This document shows positions 7,032-15,885 of a stretch of 64,000 nt of DNA, one piece after another. The notes beneath the pieces are model-generated. The model saw only the letters and a program-made list of their open reading frames with translations, did not search any database and was not told the DNA's origin. Source of the DNA: Streptomyces griseorubiginosus (lineage in GTDB: Bacteria > Actinomycetota > Actinomycetes > Streptomycetales > Streptomycetaceae); NCBI RefSeq assembly GCF_017614965.1, contig NZ_WVUG01000003.1:1-64000 (forward strand). Direction: 5' to 3'. The position numbers and the translations under genes were made by a program. The stretch's first letter is position 1. Every line of letters starts with the position of its first letter.

Positions 7032-7951
7032 CGTGCCTCCTGCTTCTGGCGGCGGTTCGCGGCCCGCAGGAAGCCGAAGGACAGGGCGAGTGTGGCGATG
7101 GCGATGATGACGGCCTCGGCGGCGGCCTGGTAGATGTCGCCCTTGCGGAACGCGTCCTGGTAGACGGTCATCAGCGGACTCCAGGTCAGGGGCAGGGAGT
7201 TGGTGAGCGGCTTGAGGGTGGTGGGCTCGTTGAACACCTGGAGGGTCGCGATGATCGAGAAGAAGAAGGTGAGCACCAGGGAGGGCGACACCATCGGGAT
7301 CTTGACGCGCAGTGCGATCTGCAGCGGGCTCGCGCCGTCCAGTTTCGCCGCCTCGTGGACCTCGGCGGGGATCGAGCGGAGCGAGGTGTAGATGACGATC
7401 ATGTTGAAGCCGGTGCCGCCCCAGACCGCGATGTTGGACATGGCGAGGTAGAGCGGGCCGCCGTCGAGGAGGTCGGGCTGCGGCAGGTGCAGTTTGTCGA
7501 GCAGGTAGTAGAACGGGCTGACGTCGGGCAGGTACAGGAAGCCCCACATCAGCGCGGCGACGACGCCGGGGATGGCGTACGGCAGGAAGATCGCGAGCCG
7601 GGTGAAGGGGGCGAGGCGGACCTTCTCGGAGTCGAGCATGAGCGCGAAGAGGAGGGCGAGGCCGAGCATCACGGGGACGACGATGCAGCCGTAGCCGAGG
7701 ACGCGCAGCGCGCCGTGGGTCAGGTCGCCGTCGGTGAGGGCGTCGGTGTAGTTCTCCAGGCCGGCCCAGACCTCGTTGCGGGCGCCGGAGCCCAGGCCGA
7801 GGCCGGAGACGTGCACCTTGCGGAAGCTGAGATAGAGGGCGTAGCCGATGGGCAGCGCGAAGAACAGGGCGAAGAGGATCGCGGCGGGGAGGAGGAAGGC
7901 ATACGGGGCCCCCTTGACCCCGTACGGCCTCCGGCGGGCGGCGGTGGTCAC
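7028..7951 (-). CDS. ABC sugar importer inner-membrane permease (MalF type)
   Basis: A 307-residue CUT1 permease with six predicted helices; the first follows GVKGAPYAFLLPAAILFALF. The EAA loop reads EVHEAAKLDGASPLQIALRV. The GTG start at 7951 overlaps the TGA of the binding-protein gene (GTGA), and its own stop overlaps the next permease start, so the three transporter genes are translationally coupled. It forms the heterodimeric membrane channel with the MalG-type partner. The galactan hydrolases across the divergent promoter suggest galacto-oligosaccharides as substrate. Confidence 0.9.
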   Translation of the reverse strand: MTTAARRRPYGVKGAPYAFLLPAAILFALFFALPIGYALYLSFRKVHVSGLGLGSGARNEVWAGLENYTDALTDGDLTHGALRVLGYGCIVVPVMLGLALLFALMLDSEKVRLAPFTRLAIFLPYAIPGVVAALMWGFLYLPDVSPFYYLLDKLHLPQPDLLDGGPLYLAMSNIAVWGGTGFNMIVIYTSLRSIPAEVHEAAKLDGASPLQIALRVKIPMVSPSLVLTFFFSIIATLQVFNEPTTLKPLTNSLPLTWSPLMTVYQDAFRKGDIYQAAAEAVIIAIATLALSFGFLRAANRRQKQEAR

Positions 7952-9267
7952 TGGGAGACCTCGAAGCCCTGCTTCTTCAGGTCGGCGACGGTGGCGTCCT
8001 GCATGGTGTTCAGGGCGGCGACGAAGTCCGACTTGTTCTTGGCGGCGGCGCCGAAGGCGTCGTTGAAGGTGGTGTAGGCGACGTTCACGTTGGGGCCCCA
8101 GGCGGAGGGTGCGGTGGTCTTCGCGATCTCGGCGGCCTTGGTGTAGAAGTCCGGCTGGTTGGCGAAGTAGGCCGGGGGAGTGGCGAAGGCGCCGCTGGTC
8201 TGGGCGTTGGTGGCGGCGGGGTAGATGCCGCTATCCTTGGCGAGGGCCTCCAGTGCGGTGCCGTCGGTGTTGAGCCACGCGGCGAACTTGGCGGCGGCGG
8301 CCTTGTGGGCGGAGTCGGTGGTGACGGCGGTGGAGGAGCCGCCCCAGCTGCCGGTGACGTTCTGGCCGGCGGACCACTGGGGGAGCGGGGCCATGGCCCA
8401 CTTGCCCTTGGTGTCGGGTGCGGCGGTGGTCAGGGTGCCGGGGGCCCACACGGCGGAGACCCAGGCGATCTGCTTGCCGGTGTCGAGCGCCTTGTTCCAG
8501 GCGGGGGTGTACATCGGCTGGTTGTCGATGGCGCCCTCCTTGACGAGGCCGCCCCAGAACTTGGCGACCTTCTGGGTGGCGGCGTCGTCGATGCCGACCT
8601 TCCACTCGTCGCCCGAGGTGGTCCACCACTTGGCGCCGGCCTGCTGGGCGAGGCCCGCGAAGAGGCCGGAGTCGTTGGCGGAGAAGGTGGTGAGGTCCTT
8701 GTCCGGGGCCTTCTTCTTGAGGTCGCGTGCCACCTGGGCGAACTCGTCCCAGGTGGTGGGCACCTTCAGGCCGTACTTCTTGAAGAGGTCGGCGCGGTAG
8801 TAGAACATCATCGGGCCGATGTCCTGGGGGACGGCGTAGACGGCGTCGGTGCCGAGGGTGGTCTGCTGCCAGACGCCGTCGGCGAACTTGCTCTTGGCGT
8901 CGCCGACGTCCTTCGCTATGTCGGCCAGTGCGTCGTTGCTGACCAGGGTGGGCAGTGCCTGGTACTCCGCCTGGACCAGGTCGGGTGCCTTCTTCGCCTT
9001 GTGCGCGGTGAGGATCTTGGTGACCAGCGAGTCGCCGGACGCCTGCTTCTTCACCGTGACCGTGATCTGGTCCTTCTTGCCCGGGCCCTTGTTCCAGAGG
9101 TCGACGACCTTGTCCATGCCGGGCGTCCAGGTCCAGTACGTCAGCGTCACCGGGCCGGGCTCGGCCTTGCTGTCGTCGTTGGAGGAGCCGCAGGCGGCGA
9201 GTGCGGTGGCGCCGAGGGCGACGGCGACGGAAGTGGCCACGAGGCGACGGCGCTTCGTGTTGGGCAT
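7948..9267 (-). CDS. extracellular sugar-binding lipoprotein of the ABC importer
   Basis: A 439-residue family-1 solute-binding protein. The start at 9267 (MPNTKRRRL) is preceded by GGGGAGAG and gives a proper lipoprotein signal: Arg-rich n-region, hydrophobic core, then the lipobox LAAC with the lipidated cysteine near residue 21. The mature part has the usual TLTYWTWTPGMDKVVDLWN opening and Trp-rich binding residues. It captures oligosaccharide outside the membrane and passes it to the coupled permeases. Expression starts from a promoter overlapped by a LacI-type operator, and the 5' untranslated region contains two copies of a hairpin. Confidence 0.92.
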   Translation of the reverse strand: MPNTKRRRLVATSVAVALGATALAACGSSNDDSKAEPGPVTLTYWTWTPGMDKVVDLWNKGPGKKDQITVTVKKQASGDSLVTKILTAHKAKKAPDLVQAEYQALPTLVSNDALADIAKDVGDAKSKFADGVWQQTTLGTDAVYAVPQDIGPMMFYYRADLFKKYGLKVPTTWDEFAQVARDLKKKAPDKDLTTFSANDSGLFAGLAQQAGAKWWTTSGDEWKVGIDDAATQKVAKFWGGLVKEGAIDNQPMYTPAWNKALDTGKQIAWVSAVWAPGTLTTAAPDTKGKWAMAPLPQWSAGQNVTGSWGGSSTAVTTDSAHKAAAAKFAAWLNTDGTALEALAKDSGIYPAATNAQTSGAFATPPAYFANQPDFYTKAAEIAKTTAPSAWGPNVNVAYTTFNDAFGAAAKNKSDFVAALNTMQDATVADLKKQGFEVSQ

Positions 9268-9286
9268 GGATCTCTCCCCTGACCTG

Positions 9287-9361
9287 GGTCCCCGCCCGGT
9301 GCGGGAACCTGCCATGCGCATCACATGAGCCGGTCCCCGCCTGGCGCGGGGACCTGTCATG
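9287..9361 (-). repeat. two 30-bp hairpin repeats in the 5'-UTR of the binding-protein gene
   Basis: Copies at 9287-9316 and 9332-9361 match at 26 of 30 positions. Each folds into a nine-base stem: on the mRNA strand GGTCCCCGC/GCGGGGACC in one copy and GGTTCCCGC/GCGGGGACC in the other, where the change is a tolerated G-U pair. Each is preceded by CATG. Both lie between the predicted transcription start (near 9374) and the ribosome-binding site, so the mRNA leader carries two tandem hairpins. Confidence 0.75.
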
Positions 9362-9366
9362 CTGCT

Positions 9367-9409
9367 CTGTGAGCGTTCACAGTAGAGAAACATCCCGGAC
9401 ACTTGTCAA
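9367..9409 (-). promoter_or_regulatory. transporter promoter with overlapping LacI-type operator
   Basis: On the minus strand -35 TTGACA (9409-9404) and -10 TCTACT (9386-9381) are 17 bases apart. The palindrome CTGTGAGCGTTCACAG (9367-9382) overlaps the -10 and start site, with perfect CTGTGA/TCACAG arms; it closely resembles LacI-family operators. On the plus strand TTGTCA (9403-9408) with TTATGT (9427-9432) could serve the divergent GH42 gene, so a single bound repressor could shut both arms. Confidence 0.75.
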
Positions 9410-9497
9410 TGGTTGTTGCTGTGCGGTTATGTTGGGCTCACACCGCCGCCGCTGTGTGTGCACGTTCCCAAATGATCGACACATCGGGAGAGATCCA

Positions 9498-11519
9498 ATG
9501 CCGGAGACCACCCCACGGGGCCTCACCAGGCTCGCCTTCGGCGGGGACTACAACCCCGAGCAGTGGCCGGAAAGCGTCTGGCAGGAGGACGTCCGGCTGA
9601 TGCGGGAGGCCGGGGTGACGATGGTGAGCGCCGGGATCTTCTCCTGGGCACTGCTGGAACCCTCACCCGGGGTGTACGACTTCGGCTGGCTCGACCGCCT
9701 GCTGGAGCTGCTGCACGCCAACGGCATACGCGTCGACCTGGGGACGCCCACCGTCTGCCCGCCGGCCTGGTTCTACCGGGCCCACCCCGACGCGCTGCCG
9801 GTGACGGACCAGGGCGTGCGCTACGAGTTCGGCTCCCGCGCCGCCATCTGTCACAGCAACGCCGACTACCGAGCCGCCGCCGCGGACATCACCACCCGCC
9901 TCGCCGAGCGTTACGGCGACCACCCGGCCCTCGCGCTGTGGCACGTGCACAACGAGTACGGCGTCCCGGTCTCGGCCTGCTACTGCGACTCCTGCGCCGC
10001 CCACTTCCGCCGCTGGCTCGAGGCGACGTACGAGAGCGTGGACGCCGTCAACGAGGCCTGGGGGACCGCCTTCTGGGGTCAGCGCTATGCCTCCTTCGGC
10101 GAGATCAACCCGCCGCGCGCCACCCCCACGGCCGTCAACCCCGCTCAGGCTCTGGACTACAAGCGCTTCGCCGACGCCACCATGCGAGAGAACTTCGTCA
10201 TGGAGCGGGACATCCTGCACCGCCTCTCACCCGGCGTCCCGGTCACCACCAACTTCATGACCGCCCTCAGCCAGTGCGACTCCGTCGACTACTGGGCCTG
10301 GGGCCGCGAGGTCGACCTGGTCACCAACGACCACTACCTGATCACCGACGGCCGCCGCACCCACGTCAACCTCGCGATGGCCGCCGACCTCACCCGCTCC
10401 GTCGCCGCCGGCGCGCCCTGGCTGCTGCTGGAGCACTCCACCTCGGGCGTCAACTGGCAGCCCCGCAACCCCGCCAAGGCCCCCGGGCAGATGGCCCGCA
10501 ACTCCCTGGCCCACGTGGCCCGCGGTTCCGACGGCGCGATGTTCTTCCAGTGGCGCCAGTCCCGGCGCGGCGCCGAGAAGTTCCACTCGGCGATGCTCCC
10601 GCACGGCGGCACGGACACGCGCGTGTGGCGCGAGGTCGTCGAACTCGGCGCTTCCCTGGACTCGTTGAGCACGGTCCGCGGCACCCGTACCGAGGCCGAC
10701 GTGGCCGTCGTGTGGGACTGGCAGTCCTGGTGGGCGCAGAACCTCGCCTGGCGGCCCAGTGCGGACCACGACCCGCGCGAGCGCGCCGACGCCTTCTACG
10801 AGGTGCTCTACGACCGCCACCTCACGGTCGACTTCGCCCACCCGGAAGCCGACTTGTCGAGATATCCCCTTGTCGTCGTACCGGCCCTGTACCTGATGAC
10901 GGAGGCGGCAGGGAACAACCTCAGGGAGTATGTCGGACACGGCGGCACCCTCGTCGTGTCGTACTTCTCCGGCATCGTCGACGAGCACGACGCCGTGCAC
11001 GAGGGCGCCTACCCGGGCGCGTTGCGGGACGTCCTCGGTCTGACGGTCGAGGAGTTCTCGCCGCTGCTGCCGGGGCAGTCGACGCGGATCACCGGTCCGG
11101 ACGGCTCCGAGCTCGCCGGGGACGTGTGGACGGAGTTCGTGGTGCCGCGCGGCGCGGAGACCGTGTGGACCTACGCCGACGGCCTGACCGCGGGCCATCC
11201 GGCCGTCACCCGCAACCGTCTAGGCGAGGGCACCGCCTGGTACGTCTCCACCCGGCTGGGCGCCGAGGGCCTGGACGCCCTGCTGGGATGGGCGATCGAG
11301 GACGCCGGTGTGGGCCCGCGCGCGGATCTGCCGCGCGATGTGGAAGTGGTGCGCCGCACCGGCGAGTCGGGCAGCCACCTGTTCGCGATCAACCACACCG
11401 CGTCCGACGCGAAGGTGCCGCTGGAGGGGCACGGCACCGAGTTGTTGACCGGTGAGCGCGCCGCGGGCCGCCTGGAGGTGCCCGCCGGGGCCGTTCGGGT
11501 CGTGCGACTCGACGGCTGA
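9498..11519 (+). CDS. GH42 beta-galactosidase, cytoplasmic
   Basis: A 673-residue glycoside hydrolase of family 42 with no signal peptide. The opening FGGDYNPEQWPESVWQED is diagnostic. The acid/base is the glutamate of HVHNEYGV and the nucleophile is the glutamate of LLLEHSTSGVNWQ; a cysteine cluster (SACYCDSC) matches the zinc site of the family. The middle trimerisation domain and a C-terminal beta-sandwich follow. The start at 9498 has GGGAG eight bases upstream. It would release galactose from imported beta-galacto-oligosaccharides, completing the work of the secreted GH53 and the ABC importer. It is controlled from the shared LacI operator. Confidence 0.95.
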   Translation: MPETTPRGLTRLAFGGDYNPEQWPESVWQEDVRLMREAGVTMVSAGIFSWALLEPSPGVYDFGWLDRLLELLHANGIRVDLGTPTVCPPAWFYRAHPDALPVTDQGVRYEFGSRAAICHSNADYRAAAADITTRLAERYGDHPALALWHVHNEYGVPVSACYCDSCAAHFRRWLEATYESVDAVNEAWGTAFWGQRYASFGEINPPRATPTAVNPAQALDYKRFADATMRENFVMERDILHRLSPGVPVTTNFMTALSQCDSVDYWAWGREVDLVTNDHYLITDGRRTHVNLAMAADLTRSVAAGAPWLLLEHSTSGVNWQPRNPAKAPGQMARNSLAHVARGSDGAMFFQWRQSRRGAEKFHSAMLPHGGTDTRVWREVVELGASLDSLSTVRGTRTEADVAVVWDWQSWWAQNLAWRPSADHDPRERADAFYEVLYDRHLTVDFAHPEADLSRYPLVVVPALYLMTEAAGNNLREYVGHGGTLVVSYFSGIVDEHDAVHEGAYPGALRDVLGLTVEEFSPLLPGQSTRITGPDGSELAGDVWTEFVVPRGAETVWTYADGLTAGHPAVTRNRLGEGTAWYVSTRLGAEGLDALLGWAIEDAGVGPRADLPRDVEVVRRTGESGSHLFAINHTASDAKVPLEGHGTELLTGERAAGRLEVPAGAVRVVRLDG

Positions 11520-11526
11520 GCCGACT

Positions 11527-11568
11527 CCCCTCCGCCCGCGTGTGCCACGAGAGCCGTGGGCGGAGGGG
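11527..11568 (+). terminator. hairpin between GH42 and GH53 genes
   Basis: CCCCTCCGCCC (11527-11537) and GGGCGGAGGGG (11558-11568) are perfect 11-bp arms around a 20-base loop, seven bases past the GH42 stop. There is no T-run. It could terminate or attenuate read-through into the GH53 gene, or protect the GH42 mRNA 3' end. Confidence 0.6.
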
Positions 11569-11665
11569 CTCTCCCTCCGGGTGCCACCGGAAGGAACCCC
11601 ATCGGGGAAACCCCCACTGGAGGGGACGCCCCATCCCCATCACGTCGAAGGGACGACGGACGACG

Positions 11666-13225
11666 ATGTTCCATCCCAGACGCACACTACGGGCCCTGCT
11701 GCTGCCGCTCGTGGCCGGGCTCGCCCTCATCGCCCTGCCGGCCACCACCGCGCACGCCGCGAGCACGCTGACCAACGGCGGCTTCGAGTCCGACGGCGCG
11801 GGCGTGGCCACCCCGGCCGGCTGGTCCGAGTACGGCGACACCGGCGCCTCGTACACCGAGTCCGGTGGTCACAGCGGCGGTTACCGCCTGTCCCACTACT
11901 CGTCCTCCGCGTACAAGGTGGAGACCTACCAGTACCTGTCGGGGCTGGCTAACGGCAGTTACACGCTGACCGCCTGGGTCCGCTCCAGCGGTGGGCAGAA
12001 CTCCGCCTACATCGCCCTGAAGAACTGCGGCAGTCCGGAGCAGCGCACGGACCTGCCGGTGTCCACCAGCAGTTGGGTCCGCATCGTCACGTCGATCAAG
12101 GTGACCGACAACCAGTGCACCGTCAGCATCAACAGTGACGCGAACGCGGGCAACTGGATCAATGTTGACGACCTGACCTTCACATCCGGATCGACCGGCC
12201 TGTCGATCAAGGGAGCCGACATCTCCTCCCTCGCCAAGAGCGAGGCACTCGGCGGCGTCTACCGAACCGGCTCCGGCACCGCCGGCGACGCGGTCACCAT
12301 CCTGAAGAACGCCGGCATGAACTACGCCCGCCTGAAGGTGTGGGTCAACCCGGCCGACGGCTACAACAACAAGACCCGCGTGCTGGCCATGGCCAAGCGC
12401 GTCAAGGCCGCCGGCATGAAGCTGCTGATCGACTTCCACTACTCGGACACCTGGGCCGACCCGGGCAAGCAGACCAAGCCCGCCGCCTGGTCCGGCCACG
12501 GCTACAGCCAGCTGAAGACCGACGTCTACAACCACACCTACGACGTCCTGAGCGCGCTCAAGGCGCAGGGCACCACGGCCGACATGGTCCAGGTCGGCAA
12601 CGAGATCAACGGCGGCATCCTGTGGAGCGAGGGCTCCACCGACAACTGGTCGCAGCTCGCCGGACTGCTCAACTCCGGCTACGGCGCGGTCAAGGCGGTC
12701 TCCGCCGGCACGCAGGTCGCGCTGCACCTGGCCAACGCCGGTGACGACTCCACGGTCCGCTGGTGGTTCGACAACGCCAAGACCTACGGCATCAACTACG
12801 ACGTGATCGGCCTGTCGTACTACGGCTACTGGCACGGCTCGCTCGCCGCCGCGCAGACCACCCTCGACGACGTGGTCTCCCGCTACGGCAAGCCGGTCTT
12901 CGTCGCCGAGACGGCCTACCCCTTCACCCTGGCCCAGGACGACCCGCTGGAGAACCAGATCGACACCAGCGGTGAACTGGTCACCGGCTACCCGGCCACC
13001 CAGGCGGGCCAGCTGGCGTGGATGAACGCGGTCGCAGGCATCGTGGAGGCGGTCCCCGACCACAAGGGGCTGGGCGTCTTCTACTGGGAGGCCACCTGGA
13101 CCGCGGTCACCGGCAACGGCTGGGACCCGGCCGACTCCACCTCCGGCAACGGCTGGGAGAACCAGGCGCTGTTCGACTACAACGACAGGGCCACATCGGC
13201 CTTGAGCTGGTTCAGCCACCGCTGA
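11666..13225 (+). CDS. secreted GH53 arabinogalactan endo-beta-1,4-galactanase with carbohydrate-binding domain
   Basis: A 519-residue secreted enzyme. Residues 1-31 form a Sec signal peptide ending ATTAHA-AS. Residues about 33-170 form a beta-sandwich carbohydrate-binding module (NGGFESDG start, NVDDLTF end), of the type that accompanies GH53 galactanases (CBM61-like). The catalytic barrel follows: KGADISSLAKSEALGG, acid/base glutamate in VQVGNEINGGILW, nucleophile in VFVAETAYPF. It hydrolyses beta-1,4-galactan outside the cell to oligosaccharides for the ABC importer. It is transcribed in the same direction as GH42, 146 bp downstream and beyond a hairpin, so co-transcription is likely but partial. 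Confidence 0.94.
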   Translation: MFHPRRTLRALLLPLVAGLALIALPATTAHAASTLTNGGFESDGAGVATPAGWSEYGDTGASYTESGGHSGGYRLSHYSSSAYKVETYQYLSGLANGSYTLTAWVRSSGGQNSAYIALKNCGSPEQRTDLPVSTSSWVRIVTSIKVTDNQCTVSINSDANAGNWINVDDLTFTSGSTGLSIKGADISSLAKSEALGGVYRTGSGTAGDAVTILKNAGMNYARLKVWVNPADGYNNKTRVLAMAKRVKAAGMKLLIDFHYSDTWADPGKQTKPAAWSGHGYSQLKTDVYNHTYDVLSALKAQGTTADMVQVGNEINGGILWSEGSTDNWSQLAGLLNSGYGAVKAVSAGTQVALHLANAGDDSTVRWWFDNAKTYGINYDVIGLSYYGYWHGSLAAAQTTLDDVVSRYGKPVFVAETAYPFTLAQDDPLENQIDTSGELVTGYPATQAGQLAWMNAVAGIVEAVPDHKGLGVFYWEATWTAVTGNGWDPADSTSGNGWENQALFDYNDRATSALSWFSHR

Positions 13226-13236
13226 GCCGACGAGCC

Positions 13237-13270
13237 GAGGGCCCGGTCGCAGGGGAGCGGCCGGGCCCTC
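13237..13270 (+). terminator. strong hairpin after the GH53 gene
   Basis: GAGGGCCCGGTCG and CGGCCGGGCCCTC form a 13-bp stem with one G-U pair, 11 bases after the galactanase stop. It also lies just beyond the 3' end of the convergent BrkB-like gene and may act in both directions. Confidence 0.75.
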
Positions 13271-13275
13271 ACCCC

Positions 13276-14115
13276 TCACGCTCGGTTCCTGCGGGGGAGG
13301 TACTCGCCGTGCTCCTCCTCGCCCTCCTCGTCCTCCTCCTCGGGCTCGTCCGTGTACCCGAAGCGCTCACACAGCAGGCGCCCCACCAGGGCGCCGCCGT
13401 ACACGACGAAGCCGACGCCGACGAGCCAGGACTCCACGACGAGGATCGTGCCGACGGGGCCGTAGCTGACCGCGTTGGTGACCAGCAGGGGAGTGAACAC
13501 CAGGTAGGAGAACCAGCGCAGGCCCACCAGGCCCGCCATGGTCGCGAGGGCGCCGGGCAGCAGATGGCGCCACTGCACCTGGCGGTGGAGCAGGAAGTGC
13601 GGCCCCCACCAGAAGAACAGCACCCCGATGGCCACGCTGAGCACGATGCGCGGCGGTCCCTGCAGCACGTTCCGGGTCTGCACCTGCGCGTACACGTACA
13701 TCATCAGGACGACCAGCCACACCACCTGCTGCCAGAGGCGGTGCCAGGGACCGGCGTACGGCTTCCAGATCCGCTCGTAGCCGCTCTGCACGCTGGAGGC
13801 GAAGGACAGGCCGAACAGGGCCAGCAGCGCGATGCTCCAGGCGCCGGTGGTGCTGACGACCCGCTTGGGCGGGCCGAAGACGCTGGTCAGCGCGTGGGCG
13901 GAGCGGCCGGACAGGTCCATGCCGTCCACCAGCCACAGCGCGAACCCACCGTGCCCCAGCGGGTCCGCCGCCGCGACCACGATCAGCAGCGGTGCGAGCG
14001 TGACCAGGGCCAGGGTCGCGAATCCCATGGCCCGGTGGAGCAACTCCAGCTCCTTGCCCCGCCGGTGCAGTTCGGCAAGCCCCAGCCGATGCCACCAGGC
14101 GGCCGACCGTGACAT
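13276..14115 (-). CDS. YihY/BrkB-like inner-membrane protein
   Basis: A 279-residue polytopic membrane protein related to the YihY (formerly ribonuclease BN) family, with about six hydrophobic helices (for example ALVTLAPLLIVVAAA, AWSIALLALFGLSFASSVQ, and VVWLVVLMMYVYAQV) and the helix following QVQWRHLLPGALATMAGLVGL. The C-terminus is a long acidic cytoplasmic tail (EPEEEDEEGEEE). The start at 14115 has AGGGG upstream. The function of the family is unsettled; the RNase BN name is a historical error. It is divergent from the beta-propeller gene. Confidence 0.75.
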   Translation of the reverse strand: MSRSAAWWHRLGLAELHRRGKELELLHRAMGFATLALVTLAPLLIVVAAADPLGHGGFALWLVDGMDLSGRSAHALTSVFGPPKRVVSTTGAWSIALLALFGLSFASSVQSGYERIWKPYAGPWHRLWQQVVWLVVLMMYVYAQVQTRNVLQGPPRIVLSVAIGVLFFWWGPHFLLHRQVQWRHLLPGALATMAGLVGLRWFSYLVFTPLLVTNAVSYGPVGTILVVESWLVGVGFVVYGGALVGRLLCERFGYTDEPEEEDEEGEEEHGEYLPRRNRA

Positions 14116-14295
14116 GGGGACCACCCCTTCTGGATTCCGGTACGCCTTTACGCGCATGGTCCGGTGGGGACACTGGGGGCGATGTCCAGAGTGGCCCCGA
14201 AACCCCGGAGGTAAACCTGATCGGGTGACGCGGTACCCGGTGTGCCGTCGTCCGCATGGCAGCGTGAACCGTCCGACCTCGTCGAGGAGCTTTCC

Positions 14296-15258
14296 ATGGA
14301 GCGTGCCACCGAACTCGTCCCGCTGCGGTACGTCGCCATCGGCGGCCGGGGCCCGGAGGACGTCGTCGCCGACGCCCGCGGCCGGGTGCTGACCGGAGTG
14401 GAGGACGGCCGCATCCTGCGCGTCGACGGTCTCACCGAGCCGGGGCCGGCCCGTGTGGAGGTGCTCGCCGAGACCGGGGGCCGCCCCCTCGGCCTCGAAC
14501 TCCTTCCCGACGACGTCCTGTTGGTGTGCGACGCCGAGCTGGGGCTGCTGCGGGTCGATCTGCGCGAGGGCATCGTCCGGATCCTCGCCGACTCGGTGGC
14601 GGGGGAGCGGCTCCGCTTCTGCAGCAACGTCGTGGCCCTGTCCGACGGCAGCGTCTGCTTCACCGTCTCCAGCCGCCGCTATCCCCTGGACCAGTGGATC
14701 GGCGACATCGTCGAACACACCGGCACCGGCCGGCTGCTGCGCCTGGCCCCCGGCAGCGAGCGCCCCGAAGTGCTGATGGAGGGGCTGCAGTTCGCCAACG
14801 GACTGGCGCTGAGCGGCGACGAATCCTTCCTGGTCGTCGCCGAGACCGGCGCCCGCCGCCTCACCCGCTACTGGCTCACCGGTCCGCGGGCCGGACACGG
14901 TGAGCCCTTCACCGAGAACCTGCCCGGCATGCCCGACAACATCTGGCGCGCCGCCCCCGACGGACCCATCTGGGTCTCCCTGGCCGGCCCGCGCGTCCCC
15001 CCGCTCGACCTGCTGCACCGCGCCGCCCCGGCCGTGCGCCAGGCCGCCGCCCGCGTCGCCGTCCACGCCCCCTACCGCCCCACCGGCACCGTCGGCGTCC
15101 TCGCGGTCGACGACCGGGGCGGGATCGTCCACCACCTCGCCCGCCGCCGCTCCGGCTACCGCTTCGTCACCAGCGTCTGCGAGGCCGCCGGCCACCTGGT
15201 CCTGGGCAGCCTGTGGGAGCGGGGCCTGGCGGTGTGCGAGCGACCGGCCCCGAAATGA
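14296..15258 (+). CDS. SMP-30/strictosidine-synthase-like beta-propeller protein
   Basis: A 320-residue six-bladed propeller protein. Recognisable blade segments are [29 protein letters not shown] opening, [25 protein letters not shown], the [23 protein letters not shown] segment, and the family-typical [30 protein letters not shown] and [11 protein letters not shown]. Members are lactonases or related Ca-dependent hydrolases; plant strictosidine synthases share the fold but not the catalytic glutamate. GAGGAG lies seven bases before the ATG at 14296. A large hairpin follows its stop. Substrate unknown. Confidence 0.8.
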   Translation: MERATELVPLRYVAIGGRGPEDVVADARGRVLTGVEDGRILRVDGLTEPGPARVEVLAETGGRPLGLELLPDDVLLVCDAELGLLRVDLREGIVRILADSVAGERLRFCSNVVALSDGSVCFTVSSRRYPLDQWIGDIVEHTGTGRLLRLAPGSERPEVLMEGLQFANGLALSGDESFLVVAETGARRLTRYWLTGPRAGHGEPFTENLPGMPDNIWRAAPDGPIWVSLAGPRVPPLDLLHRAAPAVRQAAARVAVHAPYRPTGTVGVLAVDDRGGIVHHLARRRSGYRFVTSVCEAAGHLVLGSLWERGLAVCERPAPK

Positions 15259-15264
15259 CCTCGG

Positions 15265-15298
15265 CGCGGCCCGGGCGCTACCCTGTAGCCCGGCCGCG
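15265..15298 (+). terminator. hairpin after the beta-propeller gene
   Basis: CGCGGCC-C-GGGC... pairs with GTAGCCCGGCCGCG through about 14 base pairs with small bulges and a CCT loop (inner stem GCTAC/GTAGC). It starts six bases past the stop codon and separates this gene from the crcB operon. No T-run. Confidence 0.6.
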
Positions 15299-15423
15299 AC
15301 CCCTCGCGGCGCGGCGGTGGGGCCCGCCGTACCCGAACCGCGGCTGTGGTGCCGCCAACGGTCCCTACTTGCGACGGAGCGGCGCCCGCACGCCCGGGCC
15401 CCGGCGAGTAGGAGACGTACGAC

Positions 15424-15885
15424 ATGACTGCCCCGGAAGCCGAGAGCCTGCGCGCCCGCCCCCGTACCCCGCGACCGCCCGCCTGGCGTGCCCAGGCGCC
15501 CGTCGTCGCGGTGGTCGCGCTCGGCGGCGCGATCGGCGCCACCGGGCGGTACGCGCTCTCCCTGTGGTGGCCGACCCAGCCCGGCGGCTTCCCCTGGGCG
15601 ACCCTCTGGACCAACGTCGTCGGCTGCGCCGTGATCGGCGTCTTCATGGTCGTCATCACCGACGTGTGGGCCGCCCACCGCCTGGTGCGCCCCTTCTTCG
15701 GCACCGGCGTGCTCGGGGGCTTCACCACCTTCTCGACCTACGCCGTCGACATCCAGAAACTGGTCGACGCCGGCCACCCCCGCACCGGGCTGGCCTATCT
15801 CGCCGCGACCCTGCTCGCGGCCCTGTCGGCGGTCTGGCTCGCGGTGGCCGCGGCCCGCCGCGTCCTGAAGTGGAGGCAGCCATGA
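15424..15885 (+). CDS. crcB: fluoride channel CrcB/Fluc subunit 1
   Basis: A 153-residue protein with four hydrophobic helices after a Pro/Arg-rich N-terminal tail. Family signatures are [12 protein letters not shown] in helix 1, [13 protein letters not shown] in helix 2, and [11 protein letters not shown] in helix 3, whose phenylalanine box and Na-site residues line the pore. Fluc proteins form antiparallel dimers that expel fluoride. Its stop overlaps the DUF190 start (ATGA), and a second crcB follows, so the active channel is probably a heterodimer. I see no crcB-type fluoride riboswitch in the 165-bp upstream region. Confidence 0.92.
   Translation: MTAPEAESLRARPRTPRPPAWRAQAPVVAVVALGGAIGATGRYALSLWWPTQPGGFPWATLWTNVVGCAVIGVFMVVITDVWAAHRLVRPFFGTGVLGGFTTFSTYAVDIQKLVDAGHPRTGLAYLAATLLAALSAVWLAVAAARRVLKWRQP

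Noticed and set aside
9287..9361. Two palindromic 30-bp repeats looking like a minimal CRISPR array
   Set aside because: Only two copies with a 15-bp gap and no further repeats or cas genes; the position in an mRNA leader and G-U compensated pairing suit hairpins better.
15259..15423. Fluoride riboswitch before the crcB operon
   Set aside because: I looked for the conserved crcB-motif segments and did not find them; the region is dominated by the hairpin that follows the upstream gene.
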